A stretch of 64,000 nucleotides of DNA, taken from assembly GCF_009801115.1 (NCBI RefSeq), contig NZ_VTOL01000003.1:248001-312000 (forward strand), given 5' to 3'. The position numbers were made by a program, and so were the translations under genes. This DNA is from Dyadobacter sp. 3J3 (GTDB lineage Bacteria > Bacteroidota > Bacteroidia > Cytophagales > Spirosomataceae). The stretch's first letter is position 1, and the number at the start of each line of letters is the position of its first letter. The notes beneath the pieces were generated by a model. The model was not told the DNA's origin. It did not search any database and saw only the letters and a list, made by a program, of their open reading frames with translations. Below are positions 27,389 to 35,914 of the stretch, one piece after another.

Positions 27389-28117
27389 AAATCTTGTTTC
27401 TAAATAATAAGGAAGCATTCTTTTCCAGGCCCACCATTCGTGTGGAATATCTTCTCCCCAGATATCAAGTTCATGAGGAACATTCTTTGAAGTCAAAATC
27501 GAGGAAATCTGCCTGGAATATTCCGGTACTTCAAAAGCTCCTGAACCCGTAATAAAATGAATATGACGACTTTCACGGTAAAGTGATAACTGCCATTCTG
27601 CCTTTAACTGAGAAAGATATTGAATGGGTGAATTGAAATATACGTTATCATCATAATAACCATCCGTATAAACACTCAAATCATAACATCCGCTCATCCC
27701 GATAACTCCGTTGATAAAATCAGGATATCTGAAAAACAAGTTGGCAGCATGAAATGCACCAAGTGATGCGCCTACGGTTATAATCTCATTTTTGGGACTG
27801 GAATTTTCTTTAATAAAAGGTACAACTTCCTTTATTACATAATCATTGAAGTGTTGATGACGAACCGCTTTGTCATATCCATGCATGTATGGATTAAGCC
27901 AGCTTTCACCATTAATGCTGCTAATGCAGTAAACCTTTACTTTTCCTGAGTTGATATAGGGAGCTATGCTTTCTATCAAGCCATTTTGTTCATATTCAAG
28001 GTAATCAGACGCCGCCGTCGGGATTAGTAACAAAGCGATACCATAGTGACCGTAAACGGCAATATCCATTTGTTTATTAAGCGACGGACTATACCATCCA
28101 GTTACTTCACGTTGCAT
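27386..28117 (-). CDS. Putative alpha/beta-hydrolase esterase
   Basis: 243 residues related to the esterase-D/S-formylglutathione-hydrolase-like family (PF00756). The nucleophile elbow is VGASLGAFHAA near residue 115-125; IIGMSGCYDL-type and HEWWAWKRMLPYYL segments near the C-terminus supply the likely acid/histidine residues. It has no signal peptide and probably acts on a soluble ester; the substrate cannot be inferred. Confidence 0.82.
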   Translation of the reverse strand: MQREVTGWYSPSLNKQMDIAVYGHYGIALLLIPTAASDYLEYEQNGLIESIAPYINSGKVKVYCISSINGESWLNPYMHGYDKAVRHQHFNDYVIKEVVPFIKENSSPKNEIITVGASLGAFHAANLFFRYPDFINGVIGMSGCYDLSVYTDGYYDDNVYFNSPIQYLSQLKAEWQLSLYRESRHIHFITGSGAFEVPEYSRQISSILTSKNVPHELDIWGEDIPHEWWAWKRMLPYYLETRF

Positions 28118-28147
28118 TTCTTTTTCAATTTAAGAGTAGTTGATGTT

Positions 28148-28250
28148 GTTTTTAGTAAACAGTTCACGTATATCGCTAACACTAAAAATTTAATGCCAGT
28201 GCCTGAAATCTGCAATTTGTATACGTTTTTTTAAACTGTTTACTAAAAAC
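28148..28250. repeat. Long perfect-arm inverted repeat (17 bp plus inner 7 bp)
   Basis: GTTTTTAGTAAACAGTT (28148-28164) is exactly complementary to AACTGTTTACTAAAAAC (28234-28250). Inside, ACGTATA (about 28166-28172) matches TATACGT (about 28219-28225). It occupies most of the spacer between two minus-strand genes and looks like a small MITE-like or cruciform-forming element. Confidence 0.8.
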
Positions 28251-28265
28251 CTGATCAATTACAAC

Positions 28266-29696
28266 TTAATAAAGTACCCAGGTATCTTTTCCTCCACCAC
28301 CTTGAGATGAATTTACAACCAGAGATCCTTTTCTTAAAGCAACACGTGTAAGTCCACCTGGAATTACACTGATTTCATCACCATATAAGATATAAGGACG
28401 AAGATCAACATGACGGCCTTCAGCATGTCCATCGACCATACACGGAACCCGCGAAAGAGAAATGGTAGGCTGCGCGACATAATTACGCGGGTTATCACGT
28501 ATTTTTTGTCTAAATATTTCGTGTTCTTCTTCCGTAGCCTTCGGCCCGATCATCATCCCGTAACCACCTGCTTCATTTGCTTCTTTAACTACCAGCTCAT
28601 GTATATTGGCAAGTACATATTCAAAATCTTCCGGTTCACGGCAGATGTATGTTTTTACATTTGGAATAATCGCTTCTTCCTTCAAATAATATTCAATGAT
28701 ACGCGGTACGTACGCGTACACCACTTTATCATCAGCCACACCCGTTCCCGGCGCATTTGCCAAAGCCACGCGGCCCTTTTTATAAACTTCAAAAATACCT
28801 GGAATACCAATCAGAGAATCCAGATTGAATGCTTCCGGATCCAGGAAAGTATCATCGATACGACGATAAATAACATCAACAATCTGAAGACCGCTTGTCG
28901 TACGCATTTTCACATAGCCATCTGAAACGACAAGGTCACGCGCATCAACCAACTCCACACCCATTTGCTGGGCAAGATAAGAATGTTCAAAATAAGCAGA
29001 ATTATAAATTCCAGGTGTAAGAACTGCAACTGTCGGATTAGGACGGTCGGCAAGATGCTGAAGCATTTGCAACAATCTTGTCGGGTAATCCGAAACCGGT
29101 CGAACACCAGTACGGGCCAGCACATCAGGGAAAATCTGTTTTGACAATTCCCTGTTTTCAATCATGTAAGAAACGCCGGAAGGACAGCGTAAATTATCCT
29201 CCAAAACCATAAAAGTACCGTCGTCACCTTTAATTAAATCGGTTCCGGTAATGTGGCACCATATTCCCTTCGGAGGATTAAGGCCTAAACAAGGTTTTAA
29301 AAAACATTTACTGGATTCAATCAGATCACGCGGGACAACACCGTCGTTTAAAATATTCTGTTCATTATAAACGTCATGTATGAACATATTTAACGCTTTA
29401 ATGCGTTGTTTCAGACCTTTTTCAAGCCATTCCCATTCCGCATTTGGCAACACCCTTGGAATGATATCAATCGGCATAATCCGTTCTGTTCCCTCGCCTT
29501 CGGAATAAACATTGAAAGTAATACCCATTGATAGCAACGCACGTTCAGTGGCTAACTGTCTGTTTGTGAGATCTTCATTGGTCAAATTTTCAAATTTATT
29601 TTTAAGATGCTCATAGCCCGGACGAATCTGGCCATCAGGCGTAAACATCTCGTCAAAGAACTCCTCGCATTGATAATCAGAGAATGAAAAATTCAT
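28266..29696 (-). CDS. Circularly permuted type 2 ATP-grasp protein
   Basis: 476 residues from ATG 29696 (MNFSFSDYQCEE). Recognised by FDEMFTPDGQIRPGYEHL, the ENLRCPSGVSYMIENRE block and a C-terminal SQGGGGKDTWVL, features of the CP_ATPgrasp_2 (DUF404/407) family. These proteins are predicted to make peptide-like bonds and are usually beside an alpha-E domain protein and a transglutaminase; neither is adjacent here. A longer reading frame from 29768 adds 24 residues of doubtful sequence, so the shorter start is preferred. Confidence 0.87.
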   Translation of the reverse strand: MNFSFSDYQCEEFFDEMFTPDGQIRPGYEHLKNKFENLTNEDLTNRQLATERALLSMGITFNVYSEGEGTERIMPIDIIPRVLPNAEWEWLEKGLKQRIKALNMFIHDVYNEQNILNDGVVPRDLIESSKCFLKPCLGLNPPKGIWCHITGTDLIKGDDGTFMVLEDNLRCPSGVSYMIENRELSKQIFPDVLARTGVRPVSDYPTRLLQMLQHLADRPNPTVAVLTPGIYNSAYFEHSYLAQQMGVELVDARDLVVSDGYVKMRTTSGLQIVDVIYRRIDDTFLDPEAFNLDSLIGIPGIFEVYKKGRVALANAPGTGVADDKVVYAYVPRIIEYYLKEEAIIPNVKTYICREPEDFEYVLANIHELVVKEANEAGGYGMMIGPKATEEEHEIFRQKIRDNPRNYVAQPTISLSRVPCMVDGHAEGRHVDLRPYILYGDEISVIPGGLTRVALRKGSLVVNSSQGGGGKDTWVLY

Positions 29697-30050
29697 ACAA
29701 TACAAAATTTGAATAAGTATACTTCTATTATTAACAGAACAATATATGGTATATGTTTCAATTTGCAAAACATATACTCATTACAAGATAGCTAAAAATT
29801 ATTCCCGGAAAGCTAAAAACAAATTTTAAACACAACCAAAACTTTCGCTGTTAATGGCTTAAAGAAATAATTGCGGAATTTAAAATCTGCGTAAAATCTG
29901 GTAATTTGCAATATATTCATAAAAAACGGCGTCCTTCTCCTGATCTGATCAATTATTATTCCCTTAACTAAACAAACTTTGCATGTCAGTCAGGTTCCTG
30001 TTTTATTTGTAGCGGGAATAATGAATCCGAAGGTTTACCGTTTTACACAC
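29697..30050. other. Divergent spacer without recognised genes
   Basis: About 350 AT-rich bases between the divergent ATP-grasp and DUF5723 genes. It must hold two promoters, but no TAnnTTTG box with a convincing partner was found and no RNA gene is apparent. Confidence 0.4.
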
Positions 30051-31598
30051 ATGTTTAAGAAAAGTCTACTTGTTGCAGGAATTTTATTGGGATTATCTAC
30101 TACGGGCTGGTCTCAGTTTATGCAGGGCATAGCCATGGGAAATTATTCCGGAACCCAGGCCTTGTATCACAATCCAGCTTTTGTTGCCGATAGCCGTTAC
30201 AGTGTTTATGTCAATTTTGTAGGAGCCGGTTTGTATACTGCAAACAGCGGGGTTCGTTACAACGCTCCGTATTCTTTTCTCAGTCTGATCACAAATAGCG
30301 TTGGCGACAAATACCGGAATGAAAAAGGCGCAGTTTTATTTCCCCGGGCATATCTCAAAGAAAGATTAAATGGCCGTGACAAATGGATAAATGCCGGCGT
30401 GGATATGCGCCTTCCATCGATCATGTTTGGCCTTTTCAAAAATAGAATTGGTGTGGGACTTGCCGCGCGTGCACGGGTATATATCAACGGCTCTAATATT
30501 ACCGAACCATTAGCGCGCTTACTTAGTAAGACTACACGGGAAATAGATCTGCAAAATGAGCATTTTGAAAATCAATCAGGGCGGTTAAACGTTAATGGAT
30601 TAGGTGAATTAGCCATGACAGTTGGCGGTGCCGTGATCGATAATGAAACCGATTATCTTAAAGTTGGTGTAACTATAAAACGGATTATAGGATTATACAA
30701 CGCAAACGTCGAAATTAAAAATTCATCATACTCAATACAGCCGGATCCGGCCTGGCAAAACAGAAGACAGTTAATTGTTGCTGATCAGGTTAATATTAAA
30801 TATGGTATAACACGTGATGAAGCTTTTCAAAATTTCAAACCAAGTCTTTCCTGGCTTTTAGGAAATGCGCCGGCAGGAAGTGGTTGGGGCTTTGATCTTG
30901 GTGCTGTTTATGAATACCGGCCTGACATCCATAAATATTCTTATACCGAGAAAGGCGAACGAAAAAAAGATAACAGTAAAAATAAATACCTGTATCGTAT
31001 TTCTGCTTCCATAACGGATATCGGCAGAGTACGCTGGCGAAATCCTACATATTTGTTGCAGCAGGAAGTTTCTACCTCTAATAAAATTCTGCGCTATGAT
31101 GATTTCCAAAAATTGAAAGGTTCCGAAGGTGCTTTTGACGCAGTAAATAGTGCTTTCGGAGTATCAGGGTCGCAAGCCGCACACTTTTCAACGATACTTC
31201 CCATGGCATTTCAGGTGAGCGGGGATTATAATGTTAAACCAAATGTGTACGTCAATGCACTTTGGGTACAGAATTTGATACCACAAAGTGCATTTGGAAT
31301 GAAAAGTGAATCGATGCTTTCTGTTACACCAAGATATGAACATAAGTGGTATGAAGTTTCTGTTCCCATATCAATCATGAACCGATATAGCTCTCCAACT
31401 ATTGGATTGGCCGGTCGGGCAGGTCCTGTATGGATTGGGACGGATCATGTACTTGGATTATTAAATGTTGGAAATCCAAAAGCTTTTAATCTATATTTCG
31501 GAGTTTCTGCCGGATTATTCAGAAGACCTCCTGAATCAGCAAATAAATGCTGGCCAGCCGAAGATTCCTGGATCAGGCGAATTTTCCATAAGCGCTGA
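30051..31598 (+). CDS. DUF5723 outer-membrane protein
   Basis: 515 residues from ATG 30051 (MFKKSLLVAG), which gives a clean signal peptide ending GWSQ near residue 21; an upstream in-frame ATG at 29979 would bury that peptide. The mature sequence begins FMQGIAMGNYSGTQALYHNPAFVADSR, the standard opening of DUF5723 beta-barrel proteins with a conserved NPA motif. Repeated short aromatic-ended strands fit an outer-membrane barrel. Function unknown. Confidence 0.85.
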   Translation: MFKKSLLVAGILLGLSTTGWSQFMQGIAMGNYSGTQALYHNPAFVADSRYSVYVNFVGAGLYTANSGVRYNAPYSFLSLITNSVGDKYRNEKGAVLFPRAYLKERLNGRDKWINAGVDMRLPSIMFGLFKNRIGVGLAARARVYINGSNITEPLARLLSKTTREIDLQNEHFENQSGRLNVNGLGELAMTVGGAVIDNETDYLKVGVTIKRIIGLYNANVEIKNSSYSIQPDPAWQNRRQLIVADQVNIKYGITRDEAFQNFKPSLSWLLGNAPAGSGWGFDLGAVYEYRPDIHKYSYTEKGERKKDNSKNKYLYRISASITDIGRVRWRNPTYLLQQEVSTSNKILRYDDFQKLKGSEGAFDAVNSAFGVSGSQAAHFSTILPMAFQVSGDYNVKPNVYVNALWVQNLIPQSAFGMKSESMLSVTPRYEHKWYEVSVPISIMNRYSSPTIGLAGRAGPVWIGTDHVLGLLNVGNPKAFNLYFGVSAGLFRRPPESANKCWPAEDSWIRRIFHKR

Positions 31599-31680
31599 TT
31601 GTTCTTATAGTAGTAAAGGGTCATTGCACAGTCTTTCCGTTTGAAATGACAAATGCTTAAAACTTAAACCGAAAAAATCG

Positions 31681-32076
31681 ATGAGAGAGGTAATAAAATC
31701 AGAAGAGGAATGGTCAAAAGAACTTACAGGACAGCAATGTTTTGTTTTGCGTGAAAAAGGTACAGAAAGACCTTTCACCAGTCCACTGAACGATAATAAA
31801 GAAGAGGGAACTTATATTTGTGCAGCTTGTGATACGCCGCTTTTCAGTTCCGAAACCAAATATGAATCAGGTTCAGGATGGCCAAGTTTCTTTACACCAA
31901 TTGGCGAACAAAGTGTTGAAGAAATCGTGGACCGCAGCCACGGAATGACGCGAACAGAAGTAGTTTGCAGAACTTGCGGCGGCCATTTGGGACACGTTTT
32001 CAATGATGGGCCAAAACCAACAGGATTGCGCTATTGCATGAATGGTGTGGCGCTTAAATTCGTTAAAAAATCATAG
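31681..32076 (+). CDS. msrB: Peptide methionine-R-sulfoxide reductase MsrB
   Basis: 131 residues. Reduces methionine-R-sulfoxide in oxidised proteins. Zinc ligands are Cys47, Cys50, Cys96 and Cys99 (CAAC and CRTC), the [10 protein letters not shown] motif is at 101-110, and the catalytic cysteine is Cys119 in LRYCMN. The N-terminal part is of normal length and there is no signal peptide, so it is cytoplasmic. Confidence 0.96.
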   Translation: MREVIKSEEEWSKELTGQQCFVLREKGTERPFTSPLNDNKEEGTYICAACDTPLFSSETKYESGSGWPSFFTPIGEQSVEEIVDRSHGMTRTEVVCRTCGGHLGHVFNDGPKPTGLRYCMNGVALKFVKKS

Positions 32077-32091
32077 TGCTAGCCACTCGTA

Positions 32092-32125
32092 AAGCCGGAC
32101 ATACAGAGATGTGTCCGGCTTTTGT
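32092..32125 (+). terminator. Terminator after msrB
   Basis: AAGCCGGACA and TGTCCGGCTT form a GC-rich stem followed by TTGTT. The following TATCTTTG promoter box starts right at its T-tract. Confidence 0.85.
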
Positions 32126-32133
32126 TATCTTTG
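32126..32133 (+). promoter_or_regulatory. -7 box TATCTTTG for the PBP1A gene
   Basis: TATCTTTG, matching TAnnTTTG, immediately after the msrB terminator and 26 bp before the PBP1A ATG. No good -33 TTG is seen. Confidence 0.45.
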
Positions 32134-32158
32134 ACACCTTTATGAAACTTAACGTTTG

Positions 32159-34720
32159 ATGGGAGTTATCAAGACCTTCTACAAGAATATGAAAGCAATG
32201 TTTCAATTCATTGGAACACAGCTTCGAACAATAATTAAAAGTATAGTATTCCGCATTTCTGCATTCTTTGTCGGTAAAGCAAAGGCAGAAGCATTCTTCC
32301 TTTCCGCACATCAAAAACGGGAAGCTTATCATGCGTGGTGGGCAAAAAATCTTGATAAAAACTCTGCTTTTTACCGGCCGATCGTTTTTACATGGAAATT
32401 ATTTCTATATGGATTTATAGGATTTTTCTTCTACATTTTTTGTATTGAAACCAACTTCCTGTACTTAATGGGAAGCATGCCAAGTGTAGAAGATCTTCAA
32501 AATCCGAAAGTTTCCCAATCCTCCGAGATCTATACTTCTGACGGCGTCATGATCGGTAAGTTTTATACTGAAAACAGAACGCCGGTTTCCTACGATCAAA
32601 TTTCTCCAAATCTTGTTAAGGCATTAATTGCTACGGAGGATATTCGTTTTTACGAACATTCCGGCATTGATTACCGTGCTATGGCTGGTGTTGCTTTTGG
32701 TATAGCAAAAGGAGAAACAGATCGTGGTGGCGGGAGTACTGTTACGCAGCAGCTTGCAAAAAAACTTTTCAAAACCAGAAAGAGAGATGCACGCGGACTT
32801 TTGGGTTATGTTCCGGGAGTGAGCACGCTGATATATAAAACCAAAGAATGGATTACGGCTATTAAGCTGGAAAGAAATTTTACGAAACAGGAAATATTGA
32901 CGATGTATTTCAATACGGTCGATTTTGGAAATAATGCATATGGTATCAATACCGCAGCAAAATCCTATTTCAGCAAATCTCCTGACAGTCTGAATGTCCA
33001 GGAAGCAGCAGTTCTGGTGGGTCTACAAAAAGCAACTACGACTTATAATCCGGTTCGGAATATCAAAAGATCGATGGAACGACGTAATGTCGTAATCGGT
33101 CAGATGCAGAAATATGGCTATTTAACAGCTAAACAAGCAGACTCTATCAGTGCCTTACCCATTGAACTGAAAACGAAATTTGAAACTCCTTACGACGGAA
33201 ATGCAAATTATTTCAAAAATGCAGTTGTTGATTTTGTAAAAAAATGGGGTGACGAAAATGGCTACGATCTTTATACAGACGGATTAAAAATCTACACGAC
33301 CATTGATTCCCGTATGCAGGAAAAAGCGGAGGAGGCAATGACCCAGAAAATGAAACAGTTGCAACGCGTTTTTGAAGATCACTGGGGAAAACAAAATCCG
33401 TGGATCGATGAAGATGGCAAAGAAATTCCTGATTTTCTAAATTCTGTTGTAAAACGTACAAGCCGTTATAAATCACTGGCGTCAAAATTCCCAAACCAGC
33501 CAGATAGTGTTTCATGGTATCTTAATAAAAAAGACAGCATGATGGTGTACGACTGGAAAACCAGCGGGGAAATAAAAAAATACTGGAGTTCGATGGACTC
33601 TCTGGATTATTACAAACATATCCTGCGCGCAGGGATGATGGCGATGGATCCGCATAATGGAAATATCAAAGCCTGGGTTGGTGGTCTGGATTATAATTAT
33701 TTCAAATATGACCACGTAAAACAGGGAAGACGCCAGCCAGGATCTACTTTCAAGCCTTTTGTATACACAACGGCTATCGACGATTCGACTTATAATATGT
33801 CGCCTTGTGATGAGATTGAGGATAAGCCCTTTGTAAAAACATACATGGAAGATGGCGAGGAAAAAGAATGGAAGCCGAAAAATGCTAACGGTTATTTTAC
33901 TTATTCCAACATGACCTTACGCCGTGCACTTGCCCAATCAATTAATTCGGTTACGGCTCAGTTAACGGATGATGTGGGAGCGGACAATGTTGTGCGTTAT
34001 GCCAAAAAGATGGGAATCACTACCCCATTGAAAGCGGTACCTTCCATCGGACTTGGGCCATTTGACGTGACTTTATATGACATGGTTGCGGCTTACAGCG
34101 TTTTTGTCAACAACGGGCAATACACGGAGCCAATTCTGGTAACCAAAATTGAAGATCAAAACGGGAAAATTGTTCAGGAATTTGCTCCTGAACCGCGCCA
34201 GGCCATCAGTCCTGAATCTGCGTTTTTGATGGTCAATATGTTGCGCGGCGGGGTTGAAGAAGCAGGCGGAACGTCCGGCAGTATTCGCTGGAAATTTGAT
34301 GTGACAAAAAATAACAATGAAATCGGTGGAAAAACCGGGACAACTTCCAATAATTCCGATGGCTGGTTTATGTGTATCACACGTGATCTTGTGATCGGTG
34401 CATGGGTTGGAGGCGACGATCGCAGTATCCACTTCCGGACAACGAATCTGGGAGAAGGTGCGAAAACCGCCTTGCCAATTGTCGGAAGTTTCCTTGAAAA
34501 AATTTATAAAGATAAATCCATAGGAATCGAACCCGGACCATTCCCAAAACCGAGTTTCAAAATTGATAAGGAATATAATTGTCCAAACTATTTCCAATCC
34601 AGCCGAAGTGATACGTTGAATGTCGGTGGAGATAGTACCGGAACGGGAACCCCAGATGACGACTTTTTAATTGGACCACCGCCGATACCGAGTACGGTTG
34701 ATACGGGGAGGAAAAATTAA
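32159..34720 (+). CDS. Class A penicillin-binding protein (PBP1A-like)
   Basis: 853 residues from ATG 32159 (a TTG directly before it also reads in frame). A transmembrane helix lies near 75-100. The glycosyltransferase GT51 domain has the catalytic ATEDIRFYEHSGID motif near 158-171, and the transpeptidase has GSTFKPF (SxxK serine), SINS (SxN) and KTGTT. It polymerises and crosslinks peptidoglycan at the outer face of the inner membrane. The C-terminal tail is proline- and glycine-rich. Ends at a very strong terminator. Confidence 0.95.
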   Translation: MGVIKTFYKNMKAMFQFIGTQLRTIIKSIVFRISAFFVGKAKAEAFFLSAHQKREAYHAWWAKNLDKNSAFYRPIVFTWKLFLYGFIGFFFYIFCIETNFLYLMGSMPSVEDLQNPKVSQSSEIYTSDGVMIGKFYTENRTPVSYDQISPNLVKALIATEDIRFYEHSGIDYRAMAGVAFGIAKGETDRGGGSTVTQQLAKKLFKTRKRDARGLLGYVPGVSTLIYKTKEWITAIKLERNFTKQEILTMYFNTVDFGNNAYGINTAAKSYFSKSPDSLNVQEAAVLVGLQKATTTYNPVRNIKRSMERRNVVIGQMQKYGYLTAKQADSISALPIELKTKFETPYDGNANYFKNAVVDFVKKWGDENGYDLYTDGLKIYTTIDSRMQEKAEEAMTQKMKQLQRVFEDHWGKQNPWIDEDGKEIPDFLNSVVKRTSRYKSLASKFPNQPDSVSWYLNKKDSMMVYDWKTSGEIKKYWSSMDSLDYYKHILRAGMMAMDPHNGNIKAWVGGLDYNYFKYDHVKQGRRQPGSTFKPFVYTTAIDDSTYNMSPCDEIEDKPFVKTYMEDGEEKEWKPKNANGYFTYSNMTLRRALAQSINSVTAQLTDDVGADNVVRYAKKMGITTPLKAVPSIGLGPFDVTLYDMVAAYSVFVNNGQYTEPILVTKIEDQNGKIVQEFAPEPRQAISPESAFLMVNMLRGGVEEAGGTSGSIRWKFDVTKNNNEIGGKTGTTSNNSDGWFMCITRDLVIGAWVGGDDRSIHFRTTNLGEGAKTALPIVGSFLEKIYKDKSIGIEPGPFPKPSFKIDKEYNCPNYFQSSRSDTLNVGGDSTGTGTPDDDFLIGPPPIPSTVDTGRKN

Positions 34721-34721
34721 T

Positions 34722-34779
34722 ATTTCAACCAAAAAGCGAGGCGCAAATTGATTTTTGCGCCTCGCTTTTTGGTTGAAAT
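34722..34779. terminator. Strong bidirectional terminator with 26-bp stem
   Basis: Arms at 34722-34747 and 34754-34779 are almost perfectly complementary (core AAAAAGCGAGGCGC with GCGCCTCGCTTTTT). It separates PBP1A from the convergent small-membrane-protein genes. Confidence 0.92.
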
Positions 34780-34791
34780 TCCAGTCAATTT

Positions 34792-35022
34792 TCACTCTGC
34801 TTCTTCTTTCTTTATCTTTTTGGTTTCTTTATAGGCTCTCCACGCTTGAATAGGAAAACCAATAATCGTTAAGATACCGAATAATAATTGACTATCCAGC
34901 CAATCACCGAAGGAGGAAAAATCGATGTTCTTTCTCAATGCATTTATCACAATAATGATAGATACAATTGATAAAACTGAGTAAAGTAACATTCTGGATT
35001 GAGGGTTTTTGAGCTCCGTCAT
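34792..35022 (-). CDS. Small two-helix membrane protein, paralogue 1
   Basis: 76 residues from ATG 35022 (MTELKNPQSR). Two hydrophobic segments surround the conserved RKNIDFSSFGDWLDSQLL core, followed by a cytoplasmic WRAYKETKKIKKEE tail. The same layout and core occur in the two upstream paralogues at 35146-35367 and 35501-35725. No named family recognised. Its place downstream of a peptide exporter and its size suggest a possible immunity protein (inference). Confidence 0.65.
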   Translation of the reverse strand: MTELKNPQSRMLLYSVLSIVSIIIVINALRKNIDFSSFGDWLDSQLLFGILTIIGFPIQAWRAYKETKKIKKEEAE

Positions 35023-35145
35023 TTGATGATTTTTTTGAGTAAGACTGAGATATAATTTTTGAAATAATGGCCGAGTTATGGACATACATTGAATAGATAT
35101 GATTTCATAAAAAGGCCATATTTTGTAGGAATCGTTGTTTATTAG

Positions 35146-35367
35146 TCATTTTTTAGCTCCTGCTCTTTTAACCTCTTTATAAGCGACCCACCATTGCTTG
35201 GCAAAATTTATTAAGAATAGAATAGTGGGTAAAAGTAAGCTTGACAACCAATTATCAAATGATGTGAAGTCAATATTCCGTTGGAGAATAAAGTAAAGGA
35301 GCACTATTTCCGCAATCACGAGAGCAGAAAAAACAAAAAGTCGAGTGTGAGGATCTTTAATTTCCAT
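35146..35367 (-). CDS. Small two-helix membrane protein, paralogue 2
   Basis: 73 residues: MEIKDPHTRLFVFSAL, a first transmembrane segment, QRNIDFTSFDNWLSSLLLP, a second segment, then WWVAYKEVKRAGAKK. Nearly the same organisation as paralogue 3, with shared upstream sequence ending CAATTTTAAT before the start on the plus strand. A TAGATTTG -7 box lies on the minus strand at 35438-35445, so it may be transcribed separately. Function unknown; possible immunity protein. Confidence 0.7.
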   Translation of the reverse strand: MEIKDPHTRLFVFSALVIAEIVLLYFILQRNIDFTSFDNWLSSLLLPTILFLINFAKQWWVAYKEVKRAGAKK

Positions 35368-35500
35368 ATGCTATTCAATTTTAATGCGTAACGTTAAGGA
35401 GTTGATATTTTGGAGAAATACGCAACCGATTCTTAACCAAATCTAAAAAAATAAAGTTTTTCATTTTGGCGTGTGTTCATAACAAACAGTTCCTTATGAA

Positions 35501-35725
35501 TCAGCTATTTTCATCTCCTGTCTTTTTGATCTCCCGATATGCTTTCCATAATTCCTTTGAAAAGCTGATTGTAAACAGCACGGTCGGGAGCAGTAAACTT
35601 GAAATCCAGGCATCGAAAGAGGTATAGTCAATATTCTTTCGCAAGATGAGGACAAGTATTACAATTTCTAAAATCAAAAAAGCAGAGAACACGAATACTC
35701 TGGCGTGGGGATCTTTGAGTTCCAT
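35501..35725 (-). CDS. Small two-helix membrane protein, paralogue 3
   Basis: 74 residues from ATG 35725 (MELKDPHARVFVFSAF), aligned with paralogue 2 almost residue for residue in the core RKNIDYTSFDAWISSLLLPT. Two membrane segments and a basic C-terminal tail. A longer frame from 35782 exists, but the conserved start context (a CATATGCT plus TTCAATTTTAAT element shared with paralogue 2) supports this start. It is the first gene after the C39 exporter, 189 bp away. Confidence 0.7.
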   Translation of the reverse strand: MELKDPHARVFVFSAFLILEIVILVLILRKNIDYTSFDAWISSLLLPTVLFTISFSKELWKAYREIKKTGDENS

Positions 35726-35914
35726 ATGCTGTTCAATTTTAATACGTATGTTATGGAAATATATTTCAGGGCGATTGACCATGATATCATCGACTGCCTA
35801 ACAATAGTAATAAAAAGAATACAAATAATATCATTTATGCAATATTCGATTAAACTACTGATTTCAAATAAGATAAACCTTAAATTCCGTAATATTTGAA
35901 AGCAAATAAATGGA

